Assembly (NCBI GenBank): GCA_014529385.2
Contig: CM043963.1
Span: forward strand, 1,926,001-1,990,000
Length of the DNA stretch: 64,000 nucleotides
Direction: 5' to 3'
DNA from: Adiantum capillus-veneris
Lineage: Eukaryota > Streptophyta > Polypodiopsida > Polypodiales > Pteridaceae
Shown: positions 21,910 to 34,957 of the stretch, piece by piece
Numbering within the stretch: the stretch's first letter is position 1
Layout: every line of letters starts with the position of its first letter
Made by a program: the position numbers and the translations under genes
Notes under the pieces: generated by a model
Database searches by the model: none
Told to the model about the DNA's origin: nothing
What the model saw: the letters and a program-made list of their open reading frames with translations, nothing else

Positions 21910-23533
21910 TGGAAAGGGGAAAATGAGAAAACCACCAACACACAATCTGAATGCCTCTCTATAGCCCAACGATTTCACAGCACCCCTATCCCCTAGTAAA
22001 CACACACCTAGCTAGACTCCCGATATGCAAATAATCAATGTCCAAGCCCTTACCCAACCATCCCAGACTATACACACTTGATCACAAAACACATCATGAT
22101 GGCTACTGCTTCTAACCCCTCAAAGAAACATATAACATCATATAGGTGATCAAAGATATGCTAACATGTACGGATGCTTTTCTGACCATTAGCAGAGTTT
22201 TCTTACAAGTTTACACCCTTATGACACACACTGCGTCCACAAAGAGATACCCCTAGCTACACCCAACGTCCCTCAGAAGCACACGTATAACCGATAACAT
22301 TAGGTAAGAGAGCGGGAGAGAAAATACGATATATATTGATTACTCAAACAACGAGAATATGGGGGCTCAAGCTGTTTCGATTGGCAAAACATGTACAATG
22401 ATGGACCTCTCTGAGAAAACTCCCTCCTTGGTGAAGCATCCGATGAATTTATAGGGCTAAAGGAATGGGATAGCATAGGCGGCTCCCCTCGTCCTTCTTA
22501 TGCAAGTGGCGGCCACACCCTTCGCCTTCTTGGCGGCTTTGTACTACCCTCCAACCTTGTACTTCTCTGCCTTGTTTATAACCAGGCCCTTGGCAGCCCT
22601 TCTCCTTGGCACTACAAGGTAACGCCCCCTTTTGCAGTTCTTAGAAAGCTCCCCTAACCCCTCGTACCTGAGGTCCTCAGCCCTCCTCCTCCTTACTCGG
22701 CCAACCTCTTGTTCATGCCATATAATTAGTCATCCTCTTGAACTGACCTGGGTCAGTACCACCCTTCTGACGCCCTGCAACCAATATACCTAGGTGATCC
22801 TTCAACACCTAGTGCTCCTCCTTAGCCTTCCAAAAGCAGCCCACGCGTCCTTTACTCCAGACCCGCTCCTTCCCTAGAGAGCTCAGTGCTCCTCTGCATG
22901 GACTGTGACTGATGCCAACAATAGCCTTCCCCGGTCCTCCTTGCTTTGGCCACTAGCAATATCGCTAGTGGTCACCCTCTCTGCCCCCAAATTGGCCTCA
23001 CCATCTCCTTTTATCAACTGCCGCTCTCCCATGCATGAAAACCCCCAGATGGCGCTCCATCGTTCTCATCACTGGCACCTCTCTCGTGATCTGCAACTGG
23101 CCGCTCTCCCCCTCCTGAACTGCAACTCGTTTTTTTTAGCATGGCAATTTTCCCGTGAGCAAAGCAAGCCGCGATCGAGTAATGGTGCTTAGCTCCGCAT
23201 ACCTTAGCACGGGGGTTGAGGCTCTTGTGCTAGGGCCATCATGGCCACAAATAAATATAAGCCGCTCCCCAAAGTCAATCCTCTGATGTCGAGATCTCCA
23301 CCGGGTGCCACCATTACTTTCAATTGGCCGATATGTGCCTTCTTTAAGCTCTCTGACCGATTGAGTTAGAAAAGCATCTTTGACGTGCCAAACGCCACAT
23401 ATTGCATAAACATCACTGTGAGACCTGCCCCAAAATGCATCTGAGTCTTGCCAAAGTCCGATACCATCAACGTGCTTGATGCCATATTCTTGTAGTTGAC
23501 ACTTTCACAGGTCGACACAGTTTGGGTGCACCA
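21910..23533 (-). repeat. Element G 3' LTR
   Basis: Matches 37,014-38,990 (for example CACACAATCTGAATGCCTCT, ACGATATATATTGATTACTC, CTAGCGATATCGCTAGTGG-like block and GACACAGTTTGGGTGCACCA). It lacks the 266-bp tandem duplication and some internal blocks present in the other copy. Confidence 0.85.
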
Positions 23534-23552
23534 TCATTGCCCACCCCCTCGT
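23534..23552 (-). promoter_or_regulatory. Element G polypurine tract
   Basis: The minus strand reads AACGAGGGGGTGGGCAATGA directly before the LTR start TGGTGCACCC. Confidence 0.7.
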
Positions 23553-23682
23553 TGAGCATTCATGCTCAACCACAACATTATTTAGATAAAAGAAGACTGC
23601 ATATGATAGAATGATGTAAAATAGGTAATATAGTGGCTATATAGATAGGATGGAGATAGATAGAAAATTTTCTGCTAATGCA

Positions 23683-24529
23683 TCACCCTTCAAGGTCAAA
23701 TAGAAAGCTCGAAGCTTCCCCAAGCATGGCATAGAGTCCACCTAGATAAAAAACAAAACATTGGCCGTGGCCATCAACCTGTAAAGCATGCACATTAAAG
23801 CCCCTCTTTGCACTTGTAGGCCAATAGACACGCCACCCTTCCAACTCTTCATAGCTTGGAGCTTTGTCACCCTGTATCCACAAGCCTTCTTGCCAACCAT
23901 AAGAATACTTTTGATCACTTGAAGCACTGGTACCATAAGCAGCTATCAATTCATCTGCTACAGAACCCTCCATAGTATAGTCCACTTCAAAAAATCCTCG
24001 CAACTGATACAAAGATACCCTTAAAGCAACCTCCAATAACACATGTATCCATAGCATCACATAAAGTAGCAAAACCCTGCAGTTTGCCTCCACTTGTTGC
24101 ATAGCCAAGCAAACATGTTTGCCTTGCATACCTGCATCCAAATCCTCTATAATAGGCTCTAAAATCAACTCCTCATACCCATGAGTATGGCCTGTTGAAA
24201 CTTTAACATGTTCTTGGAACACCTCATCACCTGCAAGGTTGGTGTCACCTTCCTCTCTGCATGGAGCCTCACTCTTATAGACTGCACGTGTATCAGTTTC
24301 CATAGAGTCATCTGTTGGAGCTAGCTCTCCACGGCTACACACAAACTCTAAAACTACATTGTGCACCTCTACATGCTTATCAAGGCAAGGTTTCCCCACC
24401 CCCTGCATAGACAAATCAACTTGACATACCTCTGTTTCTGCTTCTAGGTTCTACAAGTCATCCTCAAAAAACTTATCTTCAAACAAGTCGGATGCACAAT
24501 CAAACCATATCTCTTCTTCCAATAGGGAC
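23683..24529 (-). pseudogene. Element G gag polyprotein, C-terminal part
   Basis: Copia C1 separates this from the gag N-terminal part at 35,900-36,955. The frame continues across the C1 target site (removing one TCACC keeps frame), meets one TAG near 24,450 and then runs open for about 244 codons to 23,683. Visible: YEELILEPIIEDLDAG, a hydrophobic stretch VLLLYVMLWIHVLLEVAL, an acidic FFEVDYTMEG and EELEGWRVYWPTSAKRG, then GQCFVFYLGGLYAMLGEA. I recognise no domain. A host-derived segment or an extra element protein is possible. The stop lies 130 bp upstream of the purine tract, as expected for a last ORF. Confidence 0.5.
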
Positions 24530-24534
24530 TCACC
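24530..24534. repeat. TSD of Copia C1, left copy (TCACC)
   Basis: Identical to 35,895-35,899. Confidence 0.95.
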
Positions 24535-24547
24535 TGTTGGGGTATAA
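24535..24547 (+). repeat. Copia C1 5' LTR, first 13 bp
   Basis: TGTTGGGGTATAA, identical to the start of the 3' LTR at 35,703. The last 5 bases are the TSD copy of the LARD-like element. Confidence 0.95.
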
Positions 24548-24678
24548 TGTCAGGCCAAGGGCAGGGCCAAGGGCCAGGACGGACATGCGGTCAAGGGGCG
24601 CTATATTTAGGGGCTAGGAGTCTATATATGGCAGGGTTGGGTGGAGAGTTGCATGGTCCAGTCCCCCGTGGTCTAACA
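24548..24678 (+). repeat. LARD-like element 5' LTR
   Basis: 131 bp, TG...CA, with a TATATTTA box at 24,601-24,608 and TCTATATATGG at 24,620. Confidence 0.9.
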
Positions 24679-24691
24679 TTGGTATCAGAGC
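24679..24691 (+). promoter_or_regulatory. LARD-like element primer-binding site
   Basis: TTGGTATCAGAGC, the exact Met-tRNA primer site, directly abutting the LTR. Confidence 0.9.
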
Positions 24692-24751
24692 AGGGTGGAG
24701 AGGAGGAGGCAGCAGGGAGCTATGGAGAAGGGAAGCATGGCATTCTTTCTC

Positions 24752-24883
<132 letters not shown>

Positions 24884-24899
24884 GTTCGAAAACCTTCGC

Positions 24900-27800
24900 A
24901 TGGCGAGGCATGTCTATTGCTTTGAGAGAGGAGCTTGATGGAGGCGGGGAGATGGAGCCATGCAGGAAGCATGCAAGACAGGATTTGTTGAGAAAGGAGG
25001 GCCATGGGAAGCAGCTCCTGCAGAGCCGAGAGCAATCGAAGACTCCGCGTGAAACACTCCTAGAACACATACTATTGCCGGGGTCGACGTGCACGAAAAC
25101 AGTCAAGATCGGACTCATCGGGTGTGCCCCGGCATGCTATGCACATCCCGTCCCTGCTGCGAGTCCCAACAAAGCCCGTGCAGGCCAACGCAAATGAGTT
25201 TTCTCCTGCAGAGACACCTGCATCGCCGCCATGGAGTTTTTCTTCATAATTCGGATTTAGTGGGCACCCTAAATTAGGACACCCCCTCTTGATAGGGGTT
25301 GGGACCCGAAGATTTTGCGGATTGCATGTCAAGGCATGCAACCATGCATGCTCGTAGGGCATGGCATGCTTGGCATGCAACCAAGGCCATGCCATAGTTC
25401 TGCAGGGACAGAAAATTGTGGAGTGTTTTCCACTGAAGCAAGTCTCTCAATTTACCACCGATTATTCAGTAAGCGACGGAACCAACATGGTACGACCATG
25501 TCGGCACACGGATATGTAGGTACGGCTATTCACGGGATCGAGCTTTCCAATGGATTATGCTTGTGGAAAGCGGTGAACCGCTTTGCAAGCAAAAGCAATG
25601 CGAGCAAGGCTTTAGGACGGTAGTCAAAATGTTTGGCTTGGCCGATTAAGAGCAGGATCCTTCAACAGCTATGATGCCTTCATGGATTTTCGCCATGATT
25701 CCAGGCATTTTTGTTTATGTTTCGGCATTACTTTTTGCATTCTTTATACAATCATTTGCACTTTGTTTGGTTTTGTGAATTCCGAGTGGTGCAATGGTTG
25801 CCGCCAAGAGATAGGTAGAATTTATCAAGCAAGGCTTGAATGATTCTACTGCAACGCTCTTGTTCAAGGTGCATAGAACTCAGCAGGGCCGACGCACGGT
25901 TTGTGTAACACCACTGGAGCATTGAAGTTGCTCACAAAATTCCAAATTGGTTGCAAATTGGGCAAGGCCCTTGAAAGCATGAAGTGGAGTACTTATTGCA
26001 CATGTGCTTCATAACTCTCGTATGCAATGGAATGAATAATCAAGGCTATCATTCATAATGCCGAGCAGCATTTATTGGCAAAGAGGCCAGACATAGTGAT
26101 ATGAAGCATGGCTTCTCCTGAGTACCTTGATGGAACACGCTCATCACAGATTATTTGTTGCTTCAAAGGCAGGACCAAGGGCTAGTTTTTCAGCATCTCA
26201 AGGTGACAGGCATGGCATATTACTGGATTTGTTGAGGGAAGCAAGTTGCTCGGCATGGCCGACTCCTTGTCACTGTTTTTACAAGCCAACCTAGGATGCT
26301 TGTCACACAATACTGGTTAATTTCACTTGAAATTGTTCGACAAGGTCGATTCTTTTTGTCATGCTATTTGCAGCCACTTCAGTTGGCTATTAGCACTAAC
26401 AGATTTAGCTGAAGCACGGCTTCTATTTACGCATCTTGCATAATGACTCACCACGTTTGGCATATGCTATGAGCATACAAACTTGGGACGGATTTGGCAA
26501 AATGCTTGCAGATTCTTTCATTCCGTATACGACGGATGTATATGATACATGAGGGCGAATATACATATGAGACAACTCTCTCTCGCACGGCAGATTTGGC
26601 TATGAGCCACCTTTACGCGAGTTTTTCCTTAGAAATTTTATAACAACTGGTTTCAGCAACACCTACCAGGTTAGCCAAGTTCAAGTTTTTCTAGTTTTTT
26701 TTCCATGTTTACACTTTCCTTGGCAATTATTGTCATTGTGCAAAGCAAAGTGCTTTGGCAATTTTACATGAAGCACGGCTTCTCCCTTGTGCCGAGATAC
26801 TGCCATTGATTTGGAATCAAGGGCTTTGGCACACAAGTTTGGGGAACTGGAAAAATAGGGAATGTCAGCTCACAAAATCCCTACCAGTTTCTTCTGTGCA
26901 AGGCACTTATGGTTTTGGTTCTCACGCTTGAGACTGTCCTAGTAGCCAAGGGCTTATGTTTTTGCACGCAAGGCATGCTAAGCAGGTGGCATGGAGTCCA
27001 CCACTTCATGGATTACGCTTCCGCTGTCACACTCGCAGCTCTGTCAAGGACAGACTAAGTGATGGATTGTTGAACATGATGGTTGGTTGCTATCAACACC
27101 CAACAACACTAAAAGGAACCTAAATCTAGAACTTATTTCACAGGCAAAGTGCCAATGCTAAGTCATTTTCATACAATCACGACCCTGCAAGGCAGGTAGG
27201 TCAAAATGTGGTTGTGTTTTTCTGTTACCTCTCTCAATAAGAGAGTCATACCTGAAAACTGTGGAATGCTTATAGGATAAGCTACAAGTCAGGAATAAGA
27301 TGTGTAAAAGCACACAGATTAGGCACACACTCTAGAAATTTAAGAAAAATTCCTCAGCCCAGCATGTTCTTCTTCTCTCTCTCCCTCTCTTTAAGGGAAA
27401 AATGAAAAATCTTCTAAGAAGCTTTGGATACGTGTTTTGCTCGTGAGTCAGCCTGAGCCAAGGTGCTCTAACTCTCAACTAGCACGTGGCTAAGATGCTA
27501 CGCAAATAAGTATTCATTGGTTCGTCCATTGAACACTAATTTGCATAAGGGCTATGAGCCACACCGGCTAAGAGCCATTGTCAGGCCAAGGGTAAGACCC
27601 AACTATTGGCATTCTCTGGGGTGATTGTTTTCAAGATTGAACAAATCTACCCAAGGAAGTATACATCGACGTTAATGCACAAGCAAGAGTCTTGTCATTA
27701 CGGATGTGAGGGTGTCATTTTTGCACTACATGTTTTCAGTGCGACACTCAAGTTGAGTTTTTGATAATCTTCAACTCACAGTAGTTGATCTCTATAAGAA

Positions 27801-30800
27801 AGTATAGATGCAGCAATCAGTGGTGACAGCATGGCTGTCCACACGAGCTAGGCAGTTCACTTGGGTGGATTTCCTGCTCTCTCTATAGCACTACGGAGTG
27901 TATATGGACATATTGTTTTGGGGTACGACCCGACGGGTGACTGCTACATCACCCCATAGGCATTGAGGATCACAGTTGATCTGCATTGTGGATCACAGTT
28001 TGATCTCTCTCAGTTAGACTTTCAAGGAAAGAATTCCGTAATCTACCATGTGGTAGCGGACAAACTCAACTTTTCAAGTTGATTCTAATCATTATGTACA
28101 CTGTTAACTATGTTGGTTACCGTTACCTGCTAGTTGAGCAGTTTCTACAAAGGGTCTTACCAAGGGGTTTGACTACGTAGATTTTAACCAAAGGGGTTGG
28201 ATTGCGAAGGCAACACCCACGGTTCCCAGTGCAATGCTGTTTGTTTTTCAGGTAGGAGATGTCTTCCTCTCCATTTAAATACTGGTAAGTGAACATTACG
28301 TTCAAACCTCCAGGTACGCATTTATTAATTTGGTGTTATTCCATTTTTGTATGCTTTGCTTGTTTTTTTTTTCAAGACGTTGTCGAGACATTTGCGGTAT
28401 TGCCAGGAAAGCACCGGGCTTATGGATGTGAGAGTTTGTGAGAGAACTCAACAAAAACTATATGAAGGAGTTAAACCATAGATTCCATGAAGACTAGGGT
28501 TTGGAAAGAAGTGCAATCAAAGAAGACTCACTCTTTCTCTCTTGCATTCACACACACAAAGAAAGAACGCAAAAGAGAATGTCAAAACAATACGAAGATG
28601 AAAACATCAAGGCTATGGTCATATTGTATCATGGGTAATATGAAAGGGTTAATGGATGAGTTAATGGCATTCAATCTTGGCTGACCAAATAGGCTACGAA
28701 TTGTTCTTTGGAATTGTAGTTTTGTGCTTACCATAATATATATATTTTGTCTAGTGATTGGGATTAATTGTGTGTACAAATCCTCTTGGTTCATAGCAAG
28801 ATAACTACGCTTACGTCAAAAGAAAAGTTATAGTCTATGAGAGGTAGTATGATGGGATCCGGTGATAGAAGTATTTCATTGAGCCTTTCAGGGCCAAAGA
28901 GAAACACTATACGTTGTTGAAAGTGTATTTTACGGCTAATCCATACGTTAATTCTAATAGATTGTACAGAGTGAAAGCGATAGAAATGATCATCATGTGG
29001 GTTATTCATCTAGGATAGTATGTGAGAAATGTAGATATGAGAGAAGTGAAGAGATGAGAAGTTTCCCTCCCAAGCCCTATTCTTGTCCGTAGGCAATAAG
29101 GATACTGCGGGGAGAGATGTACCTGTAGAAAACAGAACCTAGAATTTGCAGAGAGGATGAATTACTAAGAATGAGAGAGATATGTTTGCTTTAGGAGATG
29201 AGATTAGATACATATATATATGTTGGATTAGAGATGAAAAAGAAAACAACAAGAAATCAAGAAAACATCAATGTAGAACACATCTTACTTGAAACCCTTC
29301 GGCACCATTATTGATGGGAGAGAGAAGAAGAGTGGATAATTCCACTTTGAATGATACACCAAGTGCAAGACCTTCTTTGATTAGAGTTGATCTTCCAAGG
29401 TTAGCTTGTTGCAAGAATGGCTAGTCTCCCTCTAGGAGAAAGTGTAGGCTTGGGCTTATGTTAATGGCTAAGTACAATTAGGCATTACTACTCACTCCCT
29501 CAAGAATTCCTCTCATCAATGGCTTGAATGCTTGAGTTCTTTCCAAGGAAGAAGAGGTCCCCTTTTATAGGTGAAGGGAACCCCCAAGGGTTTACACAAG
29601 AAGAGAGGAGCCAGTGTGAACAGGAATTGGAAAAGTTGGAAATGAGCTGTCCCTACATGATGTGGGCAGACTGGGGTCCATTATTTTGATCATATCTCCT
29701 CAACCGTGGCTCCAAATAAAAAAGTAAAAATATGGGCAAAAACTTCAGCTCATTAGCTACGATTTTCATTTTAAAATTGTTTTCCAATTCGGATTGGAAC
29801 CTTGTGTAAAAAATTCATCAAAATAGGGTCCATTTATGGCAGCAAAAGTCTTCATGTGGTCTCCTTAGCGTAGACTTTCATTTAATTCCAAAGGACACCT
29901 CATGCCATATGAAAGCATGACATTGCTCCTTGACAAAGTTTTGTAATCATGCTTGCAATAATGCATTAAAATAAGTGTATCTTTGAAATCATGCCACCTA
30001 GTGTCCCACTAGGATTTGATTCTCTCCTAGTAGCTATTTAAAAAGAAATATAAGAAAAGTATAAAAAATACATAGAATATATATATATTAGAGTTTACCC
30101 TAGATATAGGATCTAGCTAGGGTGTGAGATGATAATGAAATAGTAGAAATAAAGAATCAATGCTTTTTGCCCCAAGTTAAAGAGGTGGAGCTATTGATGC
30201 TTTTCCCATAGTATTTTCTGATGGTAAAGTAAGGATATGTTACCCTTGAGAAAAATAATAGGATGAGATAGAAGGCTTATTATTATACTTAAATATGCAT
30301 ATGTACACTATAAAAAATATAATTATGTATCTAAAAGAATACAAAATAGATCTTGTAGCATGCGTTCCCACTATGTACGTGTCACAACACGACAACGTAT
30401 AAGTACGCCTAAATGTTACAGAGCCATGTCAAGGGTATGTCGGCACAAAGTATTTTGGGCCAAGTGTCCAATCTACCTTTTTGCCTTATGCTGTTATGAA
30501 CCTACTTATAGGGTTCGATTTGGCACATGTTGTCACATGGGATACAACATGGTCTAGGAACTCAAGGAGTTTGGTTTAGCCAGTGTGGAGCATGATAATG
30601 AGGGTCCCTCTCACTCGTGTCGCAGAGTGTTCGTAGTTACCTCCACACACAAGTACACCTCGTACTTGATGGATGTCACTTTTCCTGGCATCCTTACTTG
30701 AGACATATTCCACATGTGGAGAATATGAGTCTCTGGGACTGACACTGGCGCCTAATTCGAAATGATGTGTCGCGACGAAGTCCCTAGGTGCTGGTGGCAT

Positions 30801-30940
30801 CCGTTCATTAGACCAATTGACGCACATAGTATCAGGAACAATTTCAGTGGCAAAAAATTGTCGGGTACTAAGTATAGACTTATTGTGATTACAAGTGCTG
30901 TGAAACCACCTTAACGGAGGGTTGTTTCTACATATAGCAA
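24900..30940. other. LARD-like interior, no gene recognised
   Basis: Mixed-composition sequence with only short open frames. Two adjacent frames on the minus strand, 28,794-28,582 and 29,009-28,791, give related peptides (LFGQPRLNAINSSINPFILP and LFGPERLNEILLSPDPIILP), suggesting an ancient tandem duplication of about 215 bp. TGTCAGGCCAAGGG, the first 14 bases of the LTR, recurs at 27,579. Confidence 0.5.
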
Positions 30941-31118
30941 AGTATGCTACGTTCATGAGAATGTTTCATGGTTGGTTCCTAGGTGTGACCGGGTTGTCAC
31001 ATTCTATTATGGTCCAACTTTTGCTGCAAAGTATGCTACGTTCATGAGAAGGTCTCATGGTTGGTTCCTAGGTGTGACCGGGTTGTCACATTCTATTATG
31101 GTCCAACTTTGTTGCAAG
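30941..31118 (+). repeat. 89-bp tandem duplication in the LARD-like interior
   Basis: AGTATGCTACGTTCATGAGA begins at 30,941 and 31,030. Both units run through GTGACCGGGTTGTCACATTC, whose core is itself a short inverted repeat. Confidence 0.9.
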
Positions 31119-32128
31119 ATTTTCACGTAAGTATCGTGGAAAGTCTCGTTATGGAATTGCGGTTTGGATATGTTTGTGTTAAATGCATGCACACTAGGTG
31201 TTATGGGCCCTAGTGTTTAACACAAATTTATTTGGAGCGGCATGCAAATCCATGGACTTTATTCTTTTTGCACCCTTTTGCACTGCTAGTGCAATCTCTC
31301 TTGCAGATTTAGTATGAGTTTACACCCTGCCATACAAGGTGATGGCTGAGTATGGATGTTAGTGATTGGTTGATGGAACCTCCAATCTACCTTCAACCTA
31401 GTTGGTTGTTTCCATTCCATATCGAGTATATGGCTCGATACTCAATGGTTGAGTCATAGTTTGTCGTTAGTCGTGGAAGACTGTCTGTGAGTGCTAGGAA
31501 AAGTACCTCACTCTTACTGCTGTTATTCATCCCACGGGCAGCTTACAAGTATTCTATTTAGTACTAAAGGATATGCTAAGCGCATACGTTAGTAAACCGT
31601 GCTAAAGGATCTGCTAAGAGCATACGTTAGCACAATGCATTCTGAATAGGTGATTCTCTTCTTATTCTAGAATTTGCTTAGGTTAGGTTTTCAACTTTGA
31701 ACACTTGTTGTGGTGGGGTTGGATACCGATAGTTTCATAAGTCAAGGACTTAGTAGGTGTGCTCACAGAGTATGTTGGCATGTAACCTTTGTTAGGGGTG
31801 AACATGTGGTTCTGTGTGTTCCAAAATGTTCAGAAGTCTGACATGAGGACACTCCCTATTCGATCTTTCAGTACCTATGAGCTTTTCAAGATACTCACAT
31901 GAGTTATCATGAGTTACCATTTAGATACGGGTGGTTGCAAAAGGACAAAAATGTTGAAAATCAAGATGTTGCTCTTGGTTTCATTGAACCTCCTCATTGC
32001 ACCAGGTATCGGTCATATGGACAATTGGCCCGTGTAGAGGATGCCAATAAGGAAAACATCAGTGTTCTTACGAAGATACTACCACTTGTGTTTTCGAGGA
32101 CAAAAACGCTTCTCCAAGGGGGGAGTAA
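31119..32128. other. LARD-like 3' interior and polypurine tract
   Basis: Non-coding. Near-repeats at 31,570 and 31,608 (GATATGCTAAGCGCATACGTTAG against GATCTGCTAAGAGCATACGTTAG) are visible. AAGGGGGGAGTAA at 32,116-32,128 is the purine tract. Confidence 0.6.
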
Positions 32129-32259
32129 TGTCAGGCCAAGGGCAGGGCCAAGGGCTAGAACGGACATGCGGTCAAGGGGCGCTATATTTAGGGGCTAGGA
32201 GTCTATATATGGCACGGTTGGGTGGAGAGTTGCATGGTCCAGTCCCCCGCGGTCTAACA
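32129..32259 (+). repeat. LARD-like element 3' LTR
   Basis: 131 bp, nearly identical to the 5' LTR; the TSD TATAA follows. Confidence 0.9.
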
Positions 32260-32443
32260 TATAAATCCCAATGTGGTCGCCCAGGTAAGTGGGCGGGCCG
32301 CTAGGTATGTACACATATTCTTTTGTAAAAACCTAATATGAACTCACTATGCTCTACACATTACAGTAGAGTGAGTTCACCATATCATCGTGCTCTTCTT
32401 CTCGCACTCTCTCTCGCGTCGCACTTCTGCTCGTACTCCTTCA
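32260..32443 (+). repeat. Copia C1 5' LTR, remainder
   Basis: After the duplicated TATAA, the LTR resumes at ATCCCAATGTGGTCGCCC and ends CTCGTACTCCTTCA, matching 35,716-35,894. Confidence 0.95.
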
Positions 32444-32444
32444 A

Positions 32445-32457
32445 CTGGTATGAGAGC
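32445..32457 (+). promoter_or_regulatory. Copia C1 primer-binding site
   Basis: CTGGTATGAGAGC, a one- to two-base variant of the Copia Met-tRNA site, right after the LTR. Confidence 0.75.
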
Positions 32458-33545
32458 TCAGATCGAGGCTCGGGGCAGTATTTGCAGGTAGCCAGAGTCA
32501 CCTGCTCCGATTGGAGTGAGATTCGACAGGCGAAGACATGGCCCAAATTCCTGTGGGAGAATCCAAAGGGCTTGGTGTTCTCAGAATTTCATTCTGAGGT
32601 CAACTCGGCCACCGTTCGGCTTCGACAAAGTTCTGCGCAGGCCATTTTTGACTACGTGGTCTTGGCGGGTGCAGATCGGACTCTACAAATTTGGGGTTTT
32701 CGGCCTACGACTCTGCAGGTGCTGAGGATATTGGCACTCCCAGAGTGTTGATTTGTGGTTGTCTACACATCGAAGGACGGCTCACAGCTCTTGGAGGCGT
32801 GTCACATACGACACGGGCGCATCTACACACAGACTGTAGGCGACATCTACTAGTTCATCAGGTAGCTTGTGTTTGCTGCTTGATATTCCAGATTTCATCC
32901 TGACATTGCAGGTACTTCCACATGGGATGTATTGTCAGAGATGATGTATGTCTATTGAAGGTTTGCTGGCTGTGAGTCACGCAGCAAACAACCGCCGCAG
33001 CGGTTACAACATACAGTGGAAAATTTGTGGATGTATGACTTTGTGGGAAGTCTATGTATTGTCAGATTTACTGCAGCCTTTGTTGAGGGTCGAGTGAGGT
33101 TTTATTGAGCTGGGGGATTCTCGAATGTTGAGATCCTTTCGGTGATATAGGTCTTGGAGCGATCCCTCGAGCACCCTTAGATAGGCAGCTAGGATGTATT
33201 GACTGTGAGTTAGACAGTTGGGATTGCATCTTTGCTTTACTTCCGTTGAGGCATTGTCACAGTCTATGCTTATAGGACAGTGACAGGACAGTGAGAGACA
33301 GTACAGGTGCTGGACAGGTTTACCCACAGCTTACAGTGTTAGAGAGATAGTGGTTTTTTGAGCTGTTTTTTGGTCTGTTTTTTAGTACACCAGAGCCATT
33401 TTACAAAGGAGACTTTGCCGAAATTTCTGCAGAATCTGAAGCTTTCTTGGTTCATTTGACAGGTTGATATTGGTTCAGAGGTTAGTTTACAGGGGAAACT
33501 CTACCGAATTTCTCCCAGGAAAGTAAACTACTGTGAAGCGTAGCT

Positions 33546-34955
33546 ATGGATGGATCACAGGACACTGCTCTTTACAATATCAAGAAACTGGATGGAACCA
33601 ATTTCCCATTGTGGAAGAAGCAGATTTGGCACGTGTTGGTACAAAAGAAGCAGATAAAACTTATAAAGCTCAAGGGGATAAAACCAGAAGATATGGACGA
33701 AGATGAATGGAGCGAAATGGATGAATTGGCACTTTCTACCATTATGCTGACTTTGGCAGAAAGCGTTTACTTCAATGTAGCAGACGAGATGTCGGCTTAT
33801 CAAGCATGGTTAAAGCTGAGTGATCTTTATGAGAAGCAGAGTGGAGCTTCACAGGTATACTGGCTTAAGAAGCTTGTTGACTTGAAGATGAAAGAAGGGA
33901 CACCTATGTCCAATCATCTGAATGAATTCAACACAATCTATAGTCAGTTGTCAGCTCAAGGTGTCAAGTTTGATGAACCTGTTAGAGTTATGTTCCTGTT
34001 GATCACATTGCCGGAAATTTGGGACACTTTTCGCACAGCTTTGAGTAATTCTACACCTCCAGATGGTTTGAACATAGCAGGTGTAGAAGGAAGTCTGCTT
34101 ACTGAAGAAATCAATAGAAAGACAATGGAAAAAGGCAAAGGAACAGCCTTAGTTGTCAGGGGAAGGACCAAAGAAAAGTACAAAGGTGGAAAGATGAATC
34201 AGTCTCGTAGCAAGTCCCGCAATGCTAAAGGCAAGAGTGACATAGAATGCTACCATTGTGGCAAGAAGGGTCACATGAAAAGAGACTGTAGAGAATGGAA
34301 AGCAGAAAAAGGCAAAGAGAAAGCTGAAGACCATGGTGAGAAGAACAAGTCCTCAGTGAAGATTCAAGAAATAAATGTGACAAACACTGTTGCAGAGGAT
34401 GACAGTCTAGTGTCAGGAGACATCTCCTTCTTGAAGAATACAATGGACTCAGCTCTTCTTACAACATCTGATGGAAATGCAATGAGTGACTGGATTATAG
34501 ACTCAGGGGCATCACTTCATGTGTCTCCAAACAAGGAGTGGTTTACCTCTTATGTGACCACTAAAGATCATGTTCGGCTAGGCAATGGGCAGACATGTGA
34601 GATCTTAGGTGTTGGAGATGTTCAATTGAAGTTTCAGAATGGCTCTTCTTTCACGCTGAAGAATGTGAGACATGTTCCCGCAATTACAAAGAGCTTGATC
34701 AGCACAGGTTTACTTGATGATGCTGGCTACGTCACCACTTTTGGACACAACATGTGGAAGATATCCAAGGGTTCTATGACAGTAGCACATGGAGTAAAGT
34801 CTGGAGGACTTTACATGATTTATGTATCAAATGTCTCTAAAAATATAATCAATGTAACCGAGCAGCCGAACGTTTCTTTGTGGCATAGCCGGTTACGACA
34901 TATGTCCAAGAAGGAAATGGAAATTTTGTCTCGTTCTGGTTATTTGCCTGGCTAA
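33546..34955 (+). CDS. gag-pro: Copia C1 gag-protease polyprotein, truncated before integrase
   Basis: 469 codons, intact. Residues 1-190 are a UBN2-type gag (KLDGTNFPLWKKQIWHVL, then LYEKQSGASQVYWLKKLVDL). Near residue 236 is the zinc knuckle CYHCGKKGHMKRDC. Near 318 the aspartic protease site WIIDSGASLHVS is present, and near 447 the GAG-pre-integrase block SLWHSRLRHMSKKEME. The ORF stops just after this block because a deletion joins it to the end of RT (KIPYASAVGSLMYAMIATRP). The start ATG follows about 1.1 kb of leader after the primer site. Gag and protease could still be made, so C1 might supply capsid proteins to other elements; that is inference. Confidence 0.9.
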   Translation: MDGSQDTALYNIKKLDGTNFPLWKKQIWHVLVQKKQIKLIKLKGIKPEDMDEDEWSEMDELALSTIMLTLAESVYFNVADEMSAYQAWLKLSDLYEKQSGASQVYWLKKLVDLKMKEGTPMSNHLNEFNTIYSQLSAQGVKFDEPVRVMFLLITLPEIWDTFRTALSNSTPPDGLNIAGVEGSLLTEEINRKTMEKGKGTALVVRGRTKEKYKGGKMNQSRSKSRNAKGKSDIECYHCGKKGHMKRDCREWKAEKGKEKAEDHGEKNKSSVKIQEINVTNTVAEDDSLVSGDISFLKNTMDSALLTTSDGNAMSDWIIDSGASLHVSPNKEWFTSYVTTKDHVRLGNGQTCEILGVGDVQLKFQNGSSFTLKNVRHVPAITKSLISTGLLDDAGYVTTFGHNMWKISKGSMTVAHGVKSGGLYMIYVSNVSKNIINVTEQPNVSLWHSRLRHMSKKEMEILSRSGYLPG

Positions 34956-34957
34956 GA

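Noticed and set aside
23683-24414. 243-codon minus-strand ORF as a host gene
   Set aside because: It continues in frame from the gag of element G when Copia C1 is removed and ends just before the polypurine tract of G, so it belongs to that element.
28487-29009. Possible LINE or gene fragment in the LARD-like interior
   Set aside because: Weak resemblance only; peptides are better explained as an ancient tandem repeat.
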